From Ypsolopha sequella (Eukaryota > Arthropoda > Insecta > Lepidoptera > Ypsolophidae): a stretch of 64,000 nt of DNA. Each line of letters starts with the position of its first letter. The first letter of the stretch is position 1. Both the position numbers and the translations under genes were made by a program. The notes under the pieces were generated by a model. It searched no databases. It had not been told where the DNA came from and saw only the letters and a list, made by a program, of their open reading frames with translations. Below are positions 1 through 8,633 of this stretch, piece by piece. The DNA lies in assembly GCA_934047225.1 (NCBI GenBank), contig CAKOHE010000039.1, forward strand, positions 1 through 64,000. Direction: 5' to 3'.

Positions 1-39
1 ATAGAAAATTTTTAGAAATAAAAAATTTTAGTTAAAAAA

Positions 40-230
40 ATTTTTTCCGTTCATGGCGTCCATGTGAAAAGTATTATTTTCTCCTATTTTGCGCTAGCCG
101 GAGACGCAGTGGTTGTCGTAACAGCCACATTTCAAGGCACGCTGAAATGAACATTATTTCAATGTCGTTTCCGTCGATATTTGTACTGACAGACATCGAG
201 TTGCTTATTTAGCGTGGTCATACGCCTTAA
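40..230. repeat. Dispersed repeat family A, copy 1
   Basis: This segment recurs almost base for base at 32884-33078 and, with its middle replaced, at 1262-1660 and 27430-27760. The shared left end carries GTGAAAAGTATTATTTTCT and the shared right end carries GATATTTGTACCGACA followed by a TTAA. It has no coding potential and looks like a short non-autonomous element. The right end stops at a TTAA (227-230), where another element starts. Confidence 0.7.
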
Positions 231-422
231 GATGAAATTGCGGAAGCAGGAAACTGGAGACAAGTAGACACCCTCGAATCGCGAAAAAAATCAGCTGTTC
301 CATAGAAACGTTACATAGCTATCCAATCAAAATGTATGACACTTGATTTTTTTTCTCGTTTCTTAATTTCTTTTCATGTAAAGTTGTTCGTATGTACTAT
401 CGCCGGTTTCCAGTTTCCGCAT
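231..422. mobile_element. TTAA-type miniature element, degraded copy
   Basis: It starts directly after a TTAA with GATGAAATTGCGGAAG and ends near 422 with the inverted counterpart CCAGTTTCCGC. A complete copy of the same family with TTAA on both sides is at 38998-39228. A TTAA target is the known signature of piggyBac-type transposases, so I infer a piggyBac-dependent MITE. The right-hand TTAA is lost here. Confidence 0.5.
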
Positions 423-829
423 ATTTTATCTAAATAAGCGAATAAATATTTGTCGTATTAATTTACTTCCCATTCCAGAGCGCCCCGATGAGACCCTAGC
501 AAGAAATGGCAACCCTACACATGCCGAGGGATCTTTCAAGATCTCTCGTGAAACAAGAGATAAAAGCGCCGAATTGCAAAAATCGTAAAACGATCATAAA
601 AGGTAAGAAGATAATGAAAATTATTTTAAAGTGGGTTATCCGGTTTTTTCGCTTTGTGGCCCGCTTCCACTGAGCAGGATAGACTAAAATGAAAGCATTG
701 GAACAGGTCTGATTTCTCTGAATACCTGGCCTTTTAAGGCGCCTCTTCCCAGTGTCATCCAAAAATGACTCTATTGATAAAGTTATTTCTCTTAAACGGC
801 ATGTTTAAAAATTATGAAAAATAAATATG
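423..829. other. No recognised feature
   Basis: AT-rich sequence with no coding frame, repeat copy or RNA gene that I can support. It probably lies downstream of, or in an intron of, the spectrin gene on the minus strand. Confidence 0.4.
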
Positions 830-1078
830 TATACAACGTGTAACAGCAAGGTGTAACCATATTTGAAGAGCTTATTTAGTCAATGGTATAGAACAACTTT
901 TACTATGGAGCCCAACACTGAAATCTCAAAAAAAAAATCTGCCCTTCCATATATTTCAGCCGAGCGAAAGTTTTTTTTTTCGAGTTACAGGTTTTGTTCT
1001 ATAGTAAAAGTTGTTCTATACCATTGACTGAATAAGCTCTTCAAATATGGCTACACCTTTCTGTTACACGTTGTATAT
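830..1078. mobile_element. Foldback element, family B, copy 1
   Basis: The two ends are long inverted repeats beginning TATACAACGTGTAACAG and continuing through an AAGAGCTTATT segment to AACAACTTTTACTAT, about 80 bases per arm. The middle is A- and T-rich and non-coding. A second copy is at 7902-8166. Flanking TA dinucleotides are compatible with a Tc1/mariner-type target, but no transposase is present. Confidence 0.7.
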
Positions 1079-1261
1079 AGTTAAACCATAAAGAACAACT
1101 TCCGTTTCATTCTCGCGTATAATAATCAGCTTGAAAATATTGTTCAAAGTCAAGCTGTTTTTAGACTAAAATTAAGTAAAATTGGTTATTTCTTTGAAAC
1201 CACTAATGGTATTTGTATGATTCTTGCAATAAAATACAAGGAAAATATTGCTTAGGAAAAT

Positions 1262-1660
1262 GTTCAATGAAATTTTTTTTCCGTCCATAGCGTCCGTGTG
1301 AAAAGTATTATTTTCTACTATTTTGCGCTATCCAGACGTCGTAATGCAGTGCGCGGTAATATGAACGTTATTTATATATAAGGTCTTTCAATTTAAATGG
1401 AAAGTAATTTAGGAGGTGATTCAGTATCGTTAATACATCACATTCCACTGCAAAGTACTTTTTTTTGCGCGAACTTTTTCTTCACTTGTCCATACATACT
1501 GAGTCAGCTGATCGGACCATTTTGTACTGAGAAGTGAAAAAAAAGTTCGCGCAGAAAAAGTGCTTTGCAGTGGAATGTGATGTATTAACGATACTGAATC
1601 ACCTCCTAAATTACTTTCCATTTAAATTGAAAAACCCTATATAGTTTCTGTTGATATTTG
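1262..1660. repeat. Dispersed repeat family A, copy 2, centre replaced by a hairpin
   Basis: The left end (about 1262-1370) and right end (about 1645-1660) match the ends of the copy at 40-230. The centre is replaced by the foldback at 1376-1644. The same arrangement, with an unrelated hairpin, is seen at 27430-27760. Confidence 0.6.
1376..1644. mobile_element. Long hairpin (foldback) element
   Basis: Left arm about 1381-1488 and right arm about 1532-1639 are inverted copies differing at only a few positions, separated by about 43 bases. The arms include TTTAAATGGAAAGTAATTT and its complement. Both outer edges sit at TATATA, consistent with insertion at TA. There is no coding sequence; a transcript would form a roughly 108-bp duplex. 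Confidence 0.75.
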
Positions 1661-1847
1661 TGCCGACACAGGTTGACTCAAGGTCGTCGGTGACTACCTG
1701 CCCTTTAATGGCTTTTGGATTACCCCCTTCCAAAAGGATAGCTTTTGGGCAGCAAACACGTTGAGGTAACTTACTTGTATAACCAGCAGCCTAGACATTC
1801 AATTGTATGCCGCCATTTAAATGACAATTAATTTTATTTTAGAAAAT

Positions 1848-2010
1848 ACGAAGAAATGATTGCATCCCGGGAGCTCGGGAGGTTGAACAATATTCCCGAA
1901 GTCTTCCGAACATTCTGGGAGGTTCCGAAGAACGCAGACCGAACAGATTGAACCCACGACCTTTGCATTAGCAGGCGAGCGCTCCGCCACTCGGACACAG
2001 AGACGGGCTT
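1848..2010 (-). repeat. tRNA-derived SINE-like fragment
   Basis: Read on the minus strand, 2010 to about 1930 contains an A-box-like TCCGAGTGGC and a B-box-like GGTTCAATC with roughly tRNA spacing, followed by a non-tRNA body and an A-rich end (TAAAATAAAA). The anticodon and T stems do not close properly, so this is not a functional tRNA. A tRNA-derived SINE head is the simplest reading. Confidence 0.45.
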
Positions 2011-2157
2011 TGAACAAAAAATTAATGCTTTTTATTCGGATAAAATAAAAGAACCGTTTCTTAAATTTCAAAAGTCTTGCTTCAATTCCTTTTTAATATA
2101 AGATATGGTACATCCAATCCGATTAGTTGTTATGAATGAGGGAGGACGCTACAAATC

Positions 2158-2283
2158 CTTGCGGTCCGATTCACGATTACAACCGCTTACTGTTGAATGA
2201 AATTCATACTTTCCTTTACGCACTCCCAAAGAAGAATAATAAGCGATTATGAGCGATTGTGATCGTGAATCGGACCGCGAAGC
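2158..2283. mobile_element. Small inverted-repeat element
   Basis: Ends TTGCGGTCCGATTCACGATT and its imperfect complement near 2262-2282 enclose about 75 bases. It is non-coding and too short for a transposase, so a MITE or MITE remnant is likely. Further AATCGTAAATC-like motifs just downstream suggest a second degraded copy. Confidence 0.5.
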
Positions 2284-2889
2284 CCGTTCTTGTTACCAAA
2301 TCCCAAGATCCCTACAATCCTAAAAGATTGTAAGGGTTTACAAATGACGAAAAAATCACAAGACGTTCGTAATCGTAAATCATAGACTTTTTTGACGTTT
2401 TCTGTGCTATCAACCCTCAGATATCAACCTACGAATATTTTCATAAAAAGCCAAAGATTTCAAAAGTAAAGATAAGCCCTTACCGTAGTATGACAGTACC
2501 AAAATGTTTCCACCTTTAAATGGGTGACGCTCACACATTTGGAATCAGTGCTCATCTGAATACAGTGATAGTTGGACGCCTTAAGTGCACTTAAAGTTTT
2601 GAATTTTTACGACTTTAGTAGTCTGATCAGTTTGCTGACCGTAGGTAGACAAATTGCGCACTCTTATTGTGAGCGCGTCAGCATTATGTTAACGCACACA
2701 TTCAAAAATAATGCAATAGATTTTAAGTGCTAGAGCTCATCAAAACTTTTGAAATCTTTGTAAAAAGCACAATATATTCAATAATAATTAGGTTATAATT
2801 ACGTTATAATTCGGAATTTAATATAATTTTAATTTCGGAAGGTAGGTTGTTATAAATTTGTGCTCCCTCTTAAGTAAACATTCGCTGGC
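2284..2889. other. No recognised gene; weak inverted repeats
   Basis: AT-rich non-coding DNA. A weak inverted pair around 2579-2600 and 2728-2745 (GCACTTAAA against TTTAAGTGC) may be a decayed element. Nothing else can be supported. Confidence 0.35.
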
Positions 2890-3216
2890 CATAATTTAAA
2901 GGAAGTGAAAGTCATGCTCTTCAAGGCATTCTGCCAGTCTTTTTACACCAGTAGTCTGTGGACCGGATATGCGCAGGGAGCATACAATGCCCTGGGCGTG
3001 CAATATAACAACGCGTTTAGGGTGTTGTTGGGGCTGAGGCGCTTTTGTAGCGCTTCCAGCATGTTCACAGAGGCCTATACCGACGGTTTCCATGCCTTAT
3101 TAAGAAAAAGGTGTGCGTCTCTGTTGGAGCGCGTGCGTTCCAGACTCCAACAGCTTGCTCACAGGTGGGACTCTCCGATTATACGCCACTGGATTCAACT
3201 GCATGTCCATGTGTAG
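2890..3216 (+). pseudogene. Non-LTR retrotransposon reverse transcriptase, C-terminal fragment
   Basis: The frame encodes the region just after the RT palm of insect non-LTR retrotransposons. It has the LFKAFCQSFYTSSLW stretch, then a YNNAFRVLLGLRRFCSAS stretch and RKRCASLLERV, ending at a stop at 3214-3216. I recognise this as the thumb/connection part of LINE pol, in the Jockey/CR1-like range. The catalytic palm is absent, so the copy is 5'-truncated, as LINE copies usually are. It is in sense orientation with the tail at 3719-3752. It is not a host gene. Confidence 0.7.
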
Positions 3217-3757
3217 TGGGGCGTCGAATCACGCTTTTATACATGTAAGCTGTATTAGCATAAATTACTAACAATAGCATAAGTTGTTTTTCAATGCATG
3301 TGCTCGTAAAGGCTCACTTTTTATGCATCAAAACCGAACAGGAAGTCGATTATTTTGCCCTAGGGCTTTATTATTATTTTTTTTTTATTTGTTTGCAATG
3401 GTTGGCGAACCTGCAGCCTTTCCTGTGTACCATAGATGTTATACTTTTTTTCCACTGTTAAACGGATCTGGATACAATCCTTTTGAGCCAATCATAATTT
3501 AAAGTTCACAAGATTATATTTGTTTTCATTTCCTCACACTATGCATTGAAAAACGTAGTATGATACACGGGCGTAAAAGCAATAAATTACTCGGTTACGT
3601 TTAAAACACTCGCTACGCTCGTGTTTTAAATCGTCCTCGTAATTTATTCCTTTTGGCTCTTGTAGCATAAACTACTATTATTACTAACATGTTTTATATG
3701 GATCTTTGATCTGAAATAAATAAATTTGATTGATTGATTGATAATTCGTTCGGGTCT
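3217..3757 (+). repeat. LINE 3' untranslated region and ATTG tail, with inserted palindrome
   Basis: Non-coding sequence follows the RT stop and ends in AAATAAATAAATTTG plus several ATTG units (3719-3752), a LINE-type 3' end. Inside, 3595-3640 is a near-perfect palindrome (GTTTAAAACACTCGC against GCTCGTGTTTTAAA), which may be a later insertion because similar AAATTACTAACA motifs occur on both sides of the 3260-3690 interval. Confidence 0.5.
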
Positions 3758-3836
3758 TTGGTAGTACGACGAAGCTAGGCCGTCTTGTGGATTGGTGTGT
3801 GAATTGTTTTGTCGGAACGCAAGGTGTATGACGTAC

Positions 3837-3972
3837 CCTGCGAGTGGTCTTGTTGCAGCGTGTGCAGCTTCCCCGCGATCCAGCCGCGCGCCTCGCCCAC
3901 GTCACGTGCGAACTGAGCCGCCACCAGCGCGCGCGACAGGGCCAAGCGTCGCGCCGCGGACTCCTCGTGGAT
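3837..3972 (-). CDS. Spectrin-repeat exon (third of three in the window)
   Basis: The minus-strand exon starts after a TACAG acceptor at 3973-3977 and ends at a GTACGT donor (3831-3836). It encodes 45 codons plus one base, including ARRLALSRALVAAQFARD and EARGWIAGKLHTLQQ. This is the typical helix-A pattern of a spectrin repeat, with the conserved F-x-R-D and W positions. It begins in phase 0, exactly where the exon at 5211-5324 ends. It is GC-rich against AT-rich flanks, as expected of a real exon. Spectrins form the membrane skeleton. A beta or beta-heavy chain seems likelier than alpha, but the fragment is too short to be sure. The next exon (phase 1) would lie beyond the left edge or was not recognised. 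Confidence 0.75.
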
Positions 3973-4073
3973 CTGTACTATTCTGTACACGTTTGTTATA
4001 TGGTTTAAGACGTTTATTTATCATAGAGAACAAATACAATGTCCACTTATGATGAGAAGCTTATCTAATTATA

Positions 4074-4710
4074 TATACAGTGTGTCCCTCGTACAAGTGC
4101 ACATACGAAAGTGGGTGAAACTAGATCTAAATATATCGACAAAAACAAAGAAAAAACATTTTTTTTGTTTTTTGTTCATCTTGAAAAAATACTCCACCTG
4201 GGTATCTTTGTATAGGACGAGAGCGCAGTGCCTTTGGTTAACCGCTCGTAGAAAATATTGTATTTATGATAGAACATTGTATTTTTTTTTTTTGTTAGAA
4301 AGATAATGGAATAGGCAATGATAAATAGGAATAAAAGTATAATGAAACGGGGACATTATTTAGAAAAAATTTACTATTACTGAAAAAAAAGACGGAAAAA
4401 TTAAAGAAATAATCTTTTAGGATAATATTTTTATGGTAATGGTAGTTGATTATGTTTTGTTTTTGATTTGGTATGCAACGTCTATTCTTAAGGATTATAA
4501 CAGTTTTATTTCATTGCATTACTCGCGATAGATCAAAAGTTATGACATATTATATACATAGTCTCCATGGTAGGCAAAAAAAAAATTAAAACGTACATGT
4601 ATTTATAAAACAAAGATTTTCTAAAAAAAAAAAACATTTTTTTGTCGATAAAATAAGGTCTAGTTTCACCCACTTTCGGATGTGCACTTGTACGAGGGAC
4701 ACACTGTATA
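4074..4710. mobile_element. TIR element in a spectrin intron
   Basis: Inverted ends begin TATACAGTGTGTCCCTCGTA and extend through GTGCACAT and AAGTGGGTGAAACTAGA, about 75 bases on each side (4074-4150 and 4635-4710), with T- and A-runs inside. No transposase frame is left. It lies in the intron between spectrin exons 5211-5324 and 3837-3972. Confidence 0.7.
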
Positions 4711-5210
4711 TGGCAAATCAATTGATACCGAAATTTTATTTAAATATATAAATTGTGTTAGTAAACAGGTCACGTACAAACTAAGCTAGTAGTATTTCAT
4801 CCACTTATAGTGACATGTTTTAGTACATACTCTTTAACCGCTTTTTGAAAACATTAATTGATTTTGATGCTTTGGCTGTCTTTGGTAATTTCATGTAACA
4901 TAATGTTTCAAAACAATAAAATACTTATAATTGAAAAAAAAAAAGAAGTATAATTTGGTAGGTTATTTGTATTTACACCTTATTGATTTTCATTTAATTT
5001 TCTCTATCTATTACGTCTATCCCCCCCTATTTTTACTTTTCTAGTGACTATTTCTTCACCACCCAAAGGTTGGCGGGAAGAAATCGCTTTAAGTGATAAG
5101 TCCGCCTTTGTACAAAATTGTGTTTTTAGTACTCTGTTTTCTTTTATATGTCTTTTGTGTACAATAAAGTGTCAATTCATTCATTCATTATCAAACGACT
5201 GCCTATATAC
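4711..5210. other. Spectrin intron, no other feature
   Basis: AT-rich intron sequence running to the donor GTATAT at 5205-5210. No repeat copy or coding block is recognised. Confidence 0.5.
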
Positions 5211-5324
5211 CTTTTTTCTCTTCTCGTTGACAAGTTGCAGCTCGTCCGCTATCCGCTGGCTCTCCACGTGGTTTTGTTGCAGCAACTTGTCTCCGTGACT
5301 GTTCAGGGTCACCAGCTTCTCGTC
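5211..5324 (-). CDS. Spectrin-repeat exon (second of three)
   Basis: A 114-bp minus-strand exon lies between acceptor CCATAG (ending at 5325) and donor GTATATAG (from 5210 downwards). It is exactly 38 codons in phase 0. The product includes DEKLVTLNSHGDKLL and ESQRIADELQLVNEK, the helix B/C pattern of a spectrin repeat (G-x-x-L-L ... S-x-x-I-x-x-x-L). It continues directly from the exon at 7011-7099, which ends in HEAFEKLLVTQ, and leads into the exon at 3837-3972. The in-phase junctions on both sides are strong evidence for a functional host gene. Confidence 0.8.
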
Positions 5325-5664
5325 CTATGGAATAAAGAGCTATTAAAATTGTATACTAAACTTACATTAAAAAAATATATAAAAGGCCGTCTCAAATTAC
5401 AACAGACTGGCACCGGACCACCTCAAGTACGCATTGAAATGTGAGCTTTAAATAGTGTTGCATACGTGACATTTTACAAGTCCACGACGCGCGAGCCACC
5501 CGCCGTCCACTATACAAATGTTACAAACGCAATGCTTTACTTTGAGGTAGTCTGGTGCCGATCTTCTGTAATGTGTGACGACCTGAAACCCTTAAAGTGG
5601 CGGGAGGCACGATAGTGCCGCACATTTATTGTAAATCAGTTGTTATCAACAAAACAATTTTTGA
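5325..5664. other. Spectrin intron, left part
   Basis: Non-coding intron sequence between the exon acceptor and the Penelope-like fragment. An in-frame TGA at 5662-5664 closes the Penelope frame upstream. Nothing else is recognised. Confidence 0.5.
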
Positions 5665-6447
5665 ATACGGAAACTTAATATAATAATTAAAATAATAAAC
5701 TTAATCCACAATGCTCTCTCCAAACGAAACTATCCAAACCACTTTCTCCAAAAACACTTACACCACAGACCACACTTTTACAGACAAAACAAGAACATAA
5801 ACACAACCAACCAAACACGTCTCATCACCACTTACTTCCACGGCAGTCACAAACTCAGATCACTTATTAAAGAATCCCTTCCAATTCTCAGACAACACAA
5901 CGAAACCCAAAATCTACTACCCGCTAATCCAAAAATTTGTTACAGACAAAACCAAAACCTCAGACACATATTCAGTAAAACAAAAACAACACAACCCATC
6001 AACCTCATCAACTCATCACCCGGTACAGCTCCTTGCCGACAGCCTCGGTGCAAAACATGTCCCATTATTAACACAGCTACACATATCAACACTCACCACA
6101 CATCAAACACATACAAAACACAGCCTAATACATCATGCAAAACCAGCAACTGCATTTACCTACTAGAATGCCGTCATTGCCCGGCATTCTACGTAGGTGA
6201 AACCAAGAACCCAATACACAAACGAATGAACCAACACCGACACACAGCAGATCGCATACCAAACAACATTCTTCCCATACCTACACACACGCGACTCCAC
6301 AACCAGACCTTTAACGACTGTTTCACCCTACGTATCATTAAATCATTCACACCTCCATTAACTGACATTGAATTACGGACATGGGAGACATCATTCATAT
6401 GGTCACTTGGAGCTCATTATGGACCTGGACTGAACAAACAACACTGA
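5665..6447 (+). CDS. Penelope-like element, C-terminal part with GIY-YIG endonuclease
   Basis: The frame is open for 260 codons from 5665 to a TGA at 6445-6447, with no ATG until 6226, so it is a 5'-truncated fragment; recognisable similarity starts near 5692. It carries LIHNALSKRNYP and TYFHGSHKLRSLI, then PCRQPRCKTCPI, a C/H-rich linker, and the endonuclease core CIYLLECRHC then FYVGETKN with the catalytic arginine in HKRMNQHR. This is the C-terminal layout of Penelope-like retroelements (end of RT, Cys-rich linker, GIY-YIG nuclease that nicks the target). It lies antisense in a spectrin intron. The reverse transcriptase palm is absent. The lack of stops suggests a fairly recent insertion. 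Confidence 0.8.
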   Translation: MRKLNIIIKIINLIHNALSKRNYPNHFLQKHLHHRPHFYRQNKNINTTNQTRLITTYFHGSHKLRSLIKESLPILRQHNETQNLLPANPKICYRQNQNLRHIFSKTKTTQPINLINSSPGTAPCRQPRCKTCPIINTATHINTHHTSNTYKTQPNTSCKTSNCIYLLECRHCPAFYVGETKNPIHKRMNQHRHTADRIPNNILPIPTHTRLHNQTFNDCFTLRIIKSFTPPLTDIELRTWETSFIWSLGAHYGPGLNKQH

Positions 6448-6577
6448 CTGACTGACTGACTGACTGACTGACTGACTGACTGACTGACTGACTGACTGAC
6501 TGACTGACTGACTGACTGACTGACTGACTGACTGACTGACTGACTGACTGACTAACTGACTGACTTGACTGACTGAC
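6444..6577 (+). repeat. CTGA tetranucleotide microsatellite
   Basis: About 33 units of CTGA, with two interruptions near the right end (CTAA and an extra T). The first unit supplies the TGA stop of the Penelope-like frame, so the tract starts exactly at the end of the coding sequence. It then passes into a TTA-rich tract (6592-6650). Simple repeats at the 3' side of retroelements can arise at integration. Confidence 0.9.
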
Positions 6578-6835
6578 AAATCCAAATTTACAGTTTATTA
6601 TTATTATTATTTTATTTTATATATTTTTTTATTTTATATTTATTTATATAACAAAATATTCAGTATCGGAGCACTCTGTATGATAGCGCCACCTAGCGCC
6701 GGCTGACCAAATTCTCCCTCAAAAAGTCTAGTTCATGATTTATAGTATACTTTTTTATATTTTTATATCAATAGATGTCAGCGGTTTTCTTACTTCAAAT
6801 ACCTATACATATATGTCATATAATATTTTTTCCTA

Positions 6836-6880
6836 TTCGCCTGATGACGGCCCCACTGAGGGGTCGAAATATAGCGACTA
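6836..6880 (+). ncRNA. Hammerhead-ribozyme-like motif downstream of the Penelope-like element
   Basis: The core CTGATGA (6841-6847) is followed by a hairpin, GGCCCC with loop ACTGA and GGGGTC, and then GAAA (6866-6869). The flanks TCGC (6837-6840) and GCGA (6874-6877) pair as stem I. This is the order of a type I hammerhead with a minimal stem III, and predicted cleavage is after A6873. Hammerheads are known from Penelope-like elements, and this one sits about 400 bases after such a coding end. Against it, one extra C separates the core from stem II, and stem III is a single pair. Activity is unproven. Confidence 0.5.
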
Positions 6881-7010
6881 AAACCATTTAAGTATTTGTA
6901 TTTATGTGAAGTAAAACATATATATAAAAAATAAAAAAAGGCCGTTGAACGGTGTTTTATAAAAATATTTTATTAACATAATTATTATGAAACTTAATAA
7001 AGCAACTTAC

Positions 7011-7099
7011 CTGTGTAACAAGAAGCTTCTCGAATGCCTCATGTTTTTTTAGTAAATTCTGTACTTCTTCAACGCTGCATTTTGGTGAGATCTCTGTGC
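7011..7099 (-). CDS. Spectrin-repeat exon (first of three)
   Basis: An 89-bp minus-strand exon with acceptor TTTTACAG and donor CAG/GTAAGT, both close to consensus. It enters in phase 2 and leaves in phase 0. The product includes CSVEEVQNLLKKHEAF and EKLLVTQ, the helix A pattern L-L-K-K-H-x-x-F-E typical of beta-spectrin repeats. The intron to the next exon holds the whole Penelope-like fragment, its microsatellite and the hammerhead-like motif. No exon further upstream was recognised on the minus strand before the CISD exon at 26 kb, so the preceding intron is long or exons were missed. Confidence 0.8.
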
Positions 7100-7339
7100 C
7101 TGTAAAAGAACACTCATTTATCAGTTTCACGTATAGTATTTGCAATCTATAACGCCTAACTTATCTTTTTTGTAAAGTATCTGTGTAACTTTCAAATGTG
7201 TGTGTTTGACTCTTGCACGCACGCATACAAGCGCAATGTGCATTGTACATGACTCACTAGAAGAAGAGCAGATCGTCCATGAGACGTATGGCTGAGGGGA
7301 TGTTCTACTAGCAGAGCAGCTCAAATTCAAATTCAAATA

Positions 7340-7878
7340 CACTGGTGGACATAAAAATCGACTCAAGCATTGTTGTTCTACATTTCAGGAAATAACCCAA
7401 TCATACAAACATAAACATATGAAATATATAACATATAATTTTAAACGTATAGGCCTCCACCTTTGATTAAATGCATTTTTGTCTTGAAGTATTTGCTATA
7501 CAGTCTGTAATTTTTTTTTAAGTGATGAATTAATAAATATTGAAATAATCAAATGGCGAATAATTGAAACAAAAAACCTTTTACAAAATCATTCATTTAT
7601 TCATTAATTAAGTTTAACATTAGTACTTCGTGTTCCCCCCTCTAGCCCTAATAACTGCTTGCAGCCGGTTCTTCATTGACCTAATAAGTTTTTAATTAAT
7701 TAAATGAATTTCACGTCCTGTATAGCGAATACTTTTAAACCAAAATGCATTTATTCAAAGGTGGAGGCCTATTCCTTTAAAATGATATATATATTTCATA
7801 TGTTTATGTTTGTACGATTGTGTTATTCCCTTGAATGTAGGACAACAATGCTTGAGTCGATTTTTATGTCCACCAGCG
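7340..7878. mobile_element. Internally deleted Tc1-like transposon
   Basis: A 539-bp element flanked by TA on both sides (7338-7339, 7879-7880), the Tc1/mariner target. Inverted ends start CACTGGTGGACATAAAAATC and extend well over 90 bases. The empty site is visible at 8634-8660, where CAAATTCAAATA runs directly into GTTTATTTTG. Only the last codons of a transposase survive (7620-7688). Confidence 0.85.
7620..7688 (-). pseudogene. Tc1-like transposase C-terminal remnant
   Basis: The minus strand reads SMKNRLQAVIRARGGNTKY followed by a stop, matching the usual C-terminus of Tc1-family transposases (R-L-x-A-V-I-x-A-x-G-G-x-T-K-Y). All upstream coding sequence, including the DDE domain, is gone. 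The fragment lies between the inverted repeats of the element at 7340-7878 and identifies its family. Confidence 0.7.
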
Positions 7879-7901
7879 TAGTTTATTTTGCAAAGTAGGT
7901 C

Positions 7902-8166
7902 TATACAAGGTGTAACAGAAAACCATATTTGAAGAGCCTATTCAGTCAAAGGTATAGAACAACTTTTACTATGAAACAAACGCTGTAACTCGAAAACAAA
8001 AATTTACTGTTTCATAGAACAATGCAATGCCGCTCGACCGAAATGTATGGAAGGGCAGATTTTTTTCTTGAGATTTCAGGGTGGTCTCCATAGTAAAAGT
8101 TGTTCTTCACCATAGACTGAATAAGCTCTTCAAATATGGTTACACCTTTCTGTTACACGTTGTATA
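7902..8166. mobile_element. Foldback element, family B, copy 2
   Basis: The same inverted ends as 830-1078 (TATACAAGGTGTAACAG to CTGTTACACGTTGTATA). It is inserted into family L; the equivalent empty site is at about 8660-8680 (AAAGTAGGTATACATAATACAC). Non-coding. Confidence 0.75.
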
Positions 8167-8493
8167 ATGAACTTTTTACAAGTCAAATTTAATCTTGCAA
8201 AAATATATATAATAAAATATATATACGATTAAAATTATAGGTAAAATATATATTATACATTATTATATTATTCAAGGCATGTATTTATATATGTAACCTA
8301 TTAGTAGTTGCATCCAATAAAACAAGGACACCGAGAAAATAAAAATCATCTGTTATATCGTTATATTCGAAAATTCCTGTGAAATACGACTCCACTAATG
8401 TATTAGATATTTTGATGAAATGAAGCGGACTTTCATTTCAATCAAATGATAACAGCATTGACAAAATTACATTTTCAGTTTATACATAGGTAT

Positions 8494-8633
8494 AAACCTG
8501 TCTCCCAGTGGGATAGACAGAGACTACAGATTTCCATCTGCTACGATCCAGACACACCTCTTTCGCCTCTTCCACATCCATCAATCTAGTCGTACAAGCT
8601 CTTCTATTCCGGGTACTTTTGACATTACCCTTT
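8494..8633 (+). repeat. Dispersed repeat family H, copy 1
   Basis: The block from CTGTCTCCCAGTGGGATAGA through CTATTCCGGGTACTTTTGACA is nearly identical to 29628-29760, and a short piece in opposite orientation is at 15341-15366. It is non-coding; I take it as a common lepidopteran interspersed repeat. Confidence 0.65.

Larger units (their letters stand above)
7318..8315 (-). repeat. Tailed repeat family L, copy 1, carrying two later insertions
   Basis: The minus-strand copy begins at its 3' tail (CAAATTCAAATTCAAATA) and continues with GTTTATTTTGCAAAGTAGG, matching the copies at 8634-9745 and 11075-11813. It is interrupted by the Tc1-like element 7340-7878 and the foldback 7902-8166; 8634-8690 shows the uninterrupted version of both sites. 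It ends in the shared TATTTATATATGTAACC segment near 8310. Confidence 0.7.

Noticed and set aside
6403..6585. Minus-strand frame rich in VSQS
   Set aside because: It is only the translation of the CTGA microsatellite.
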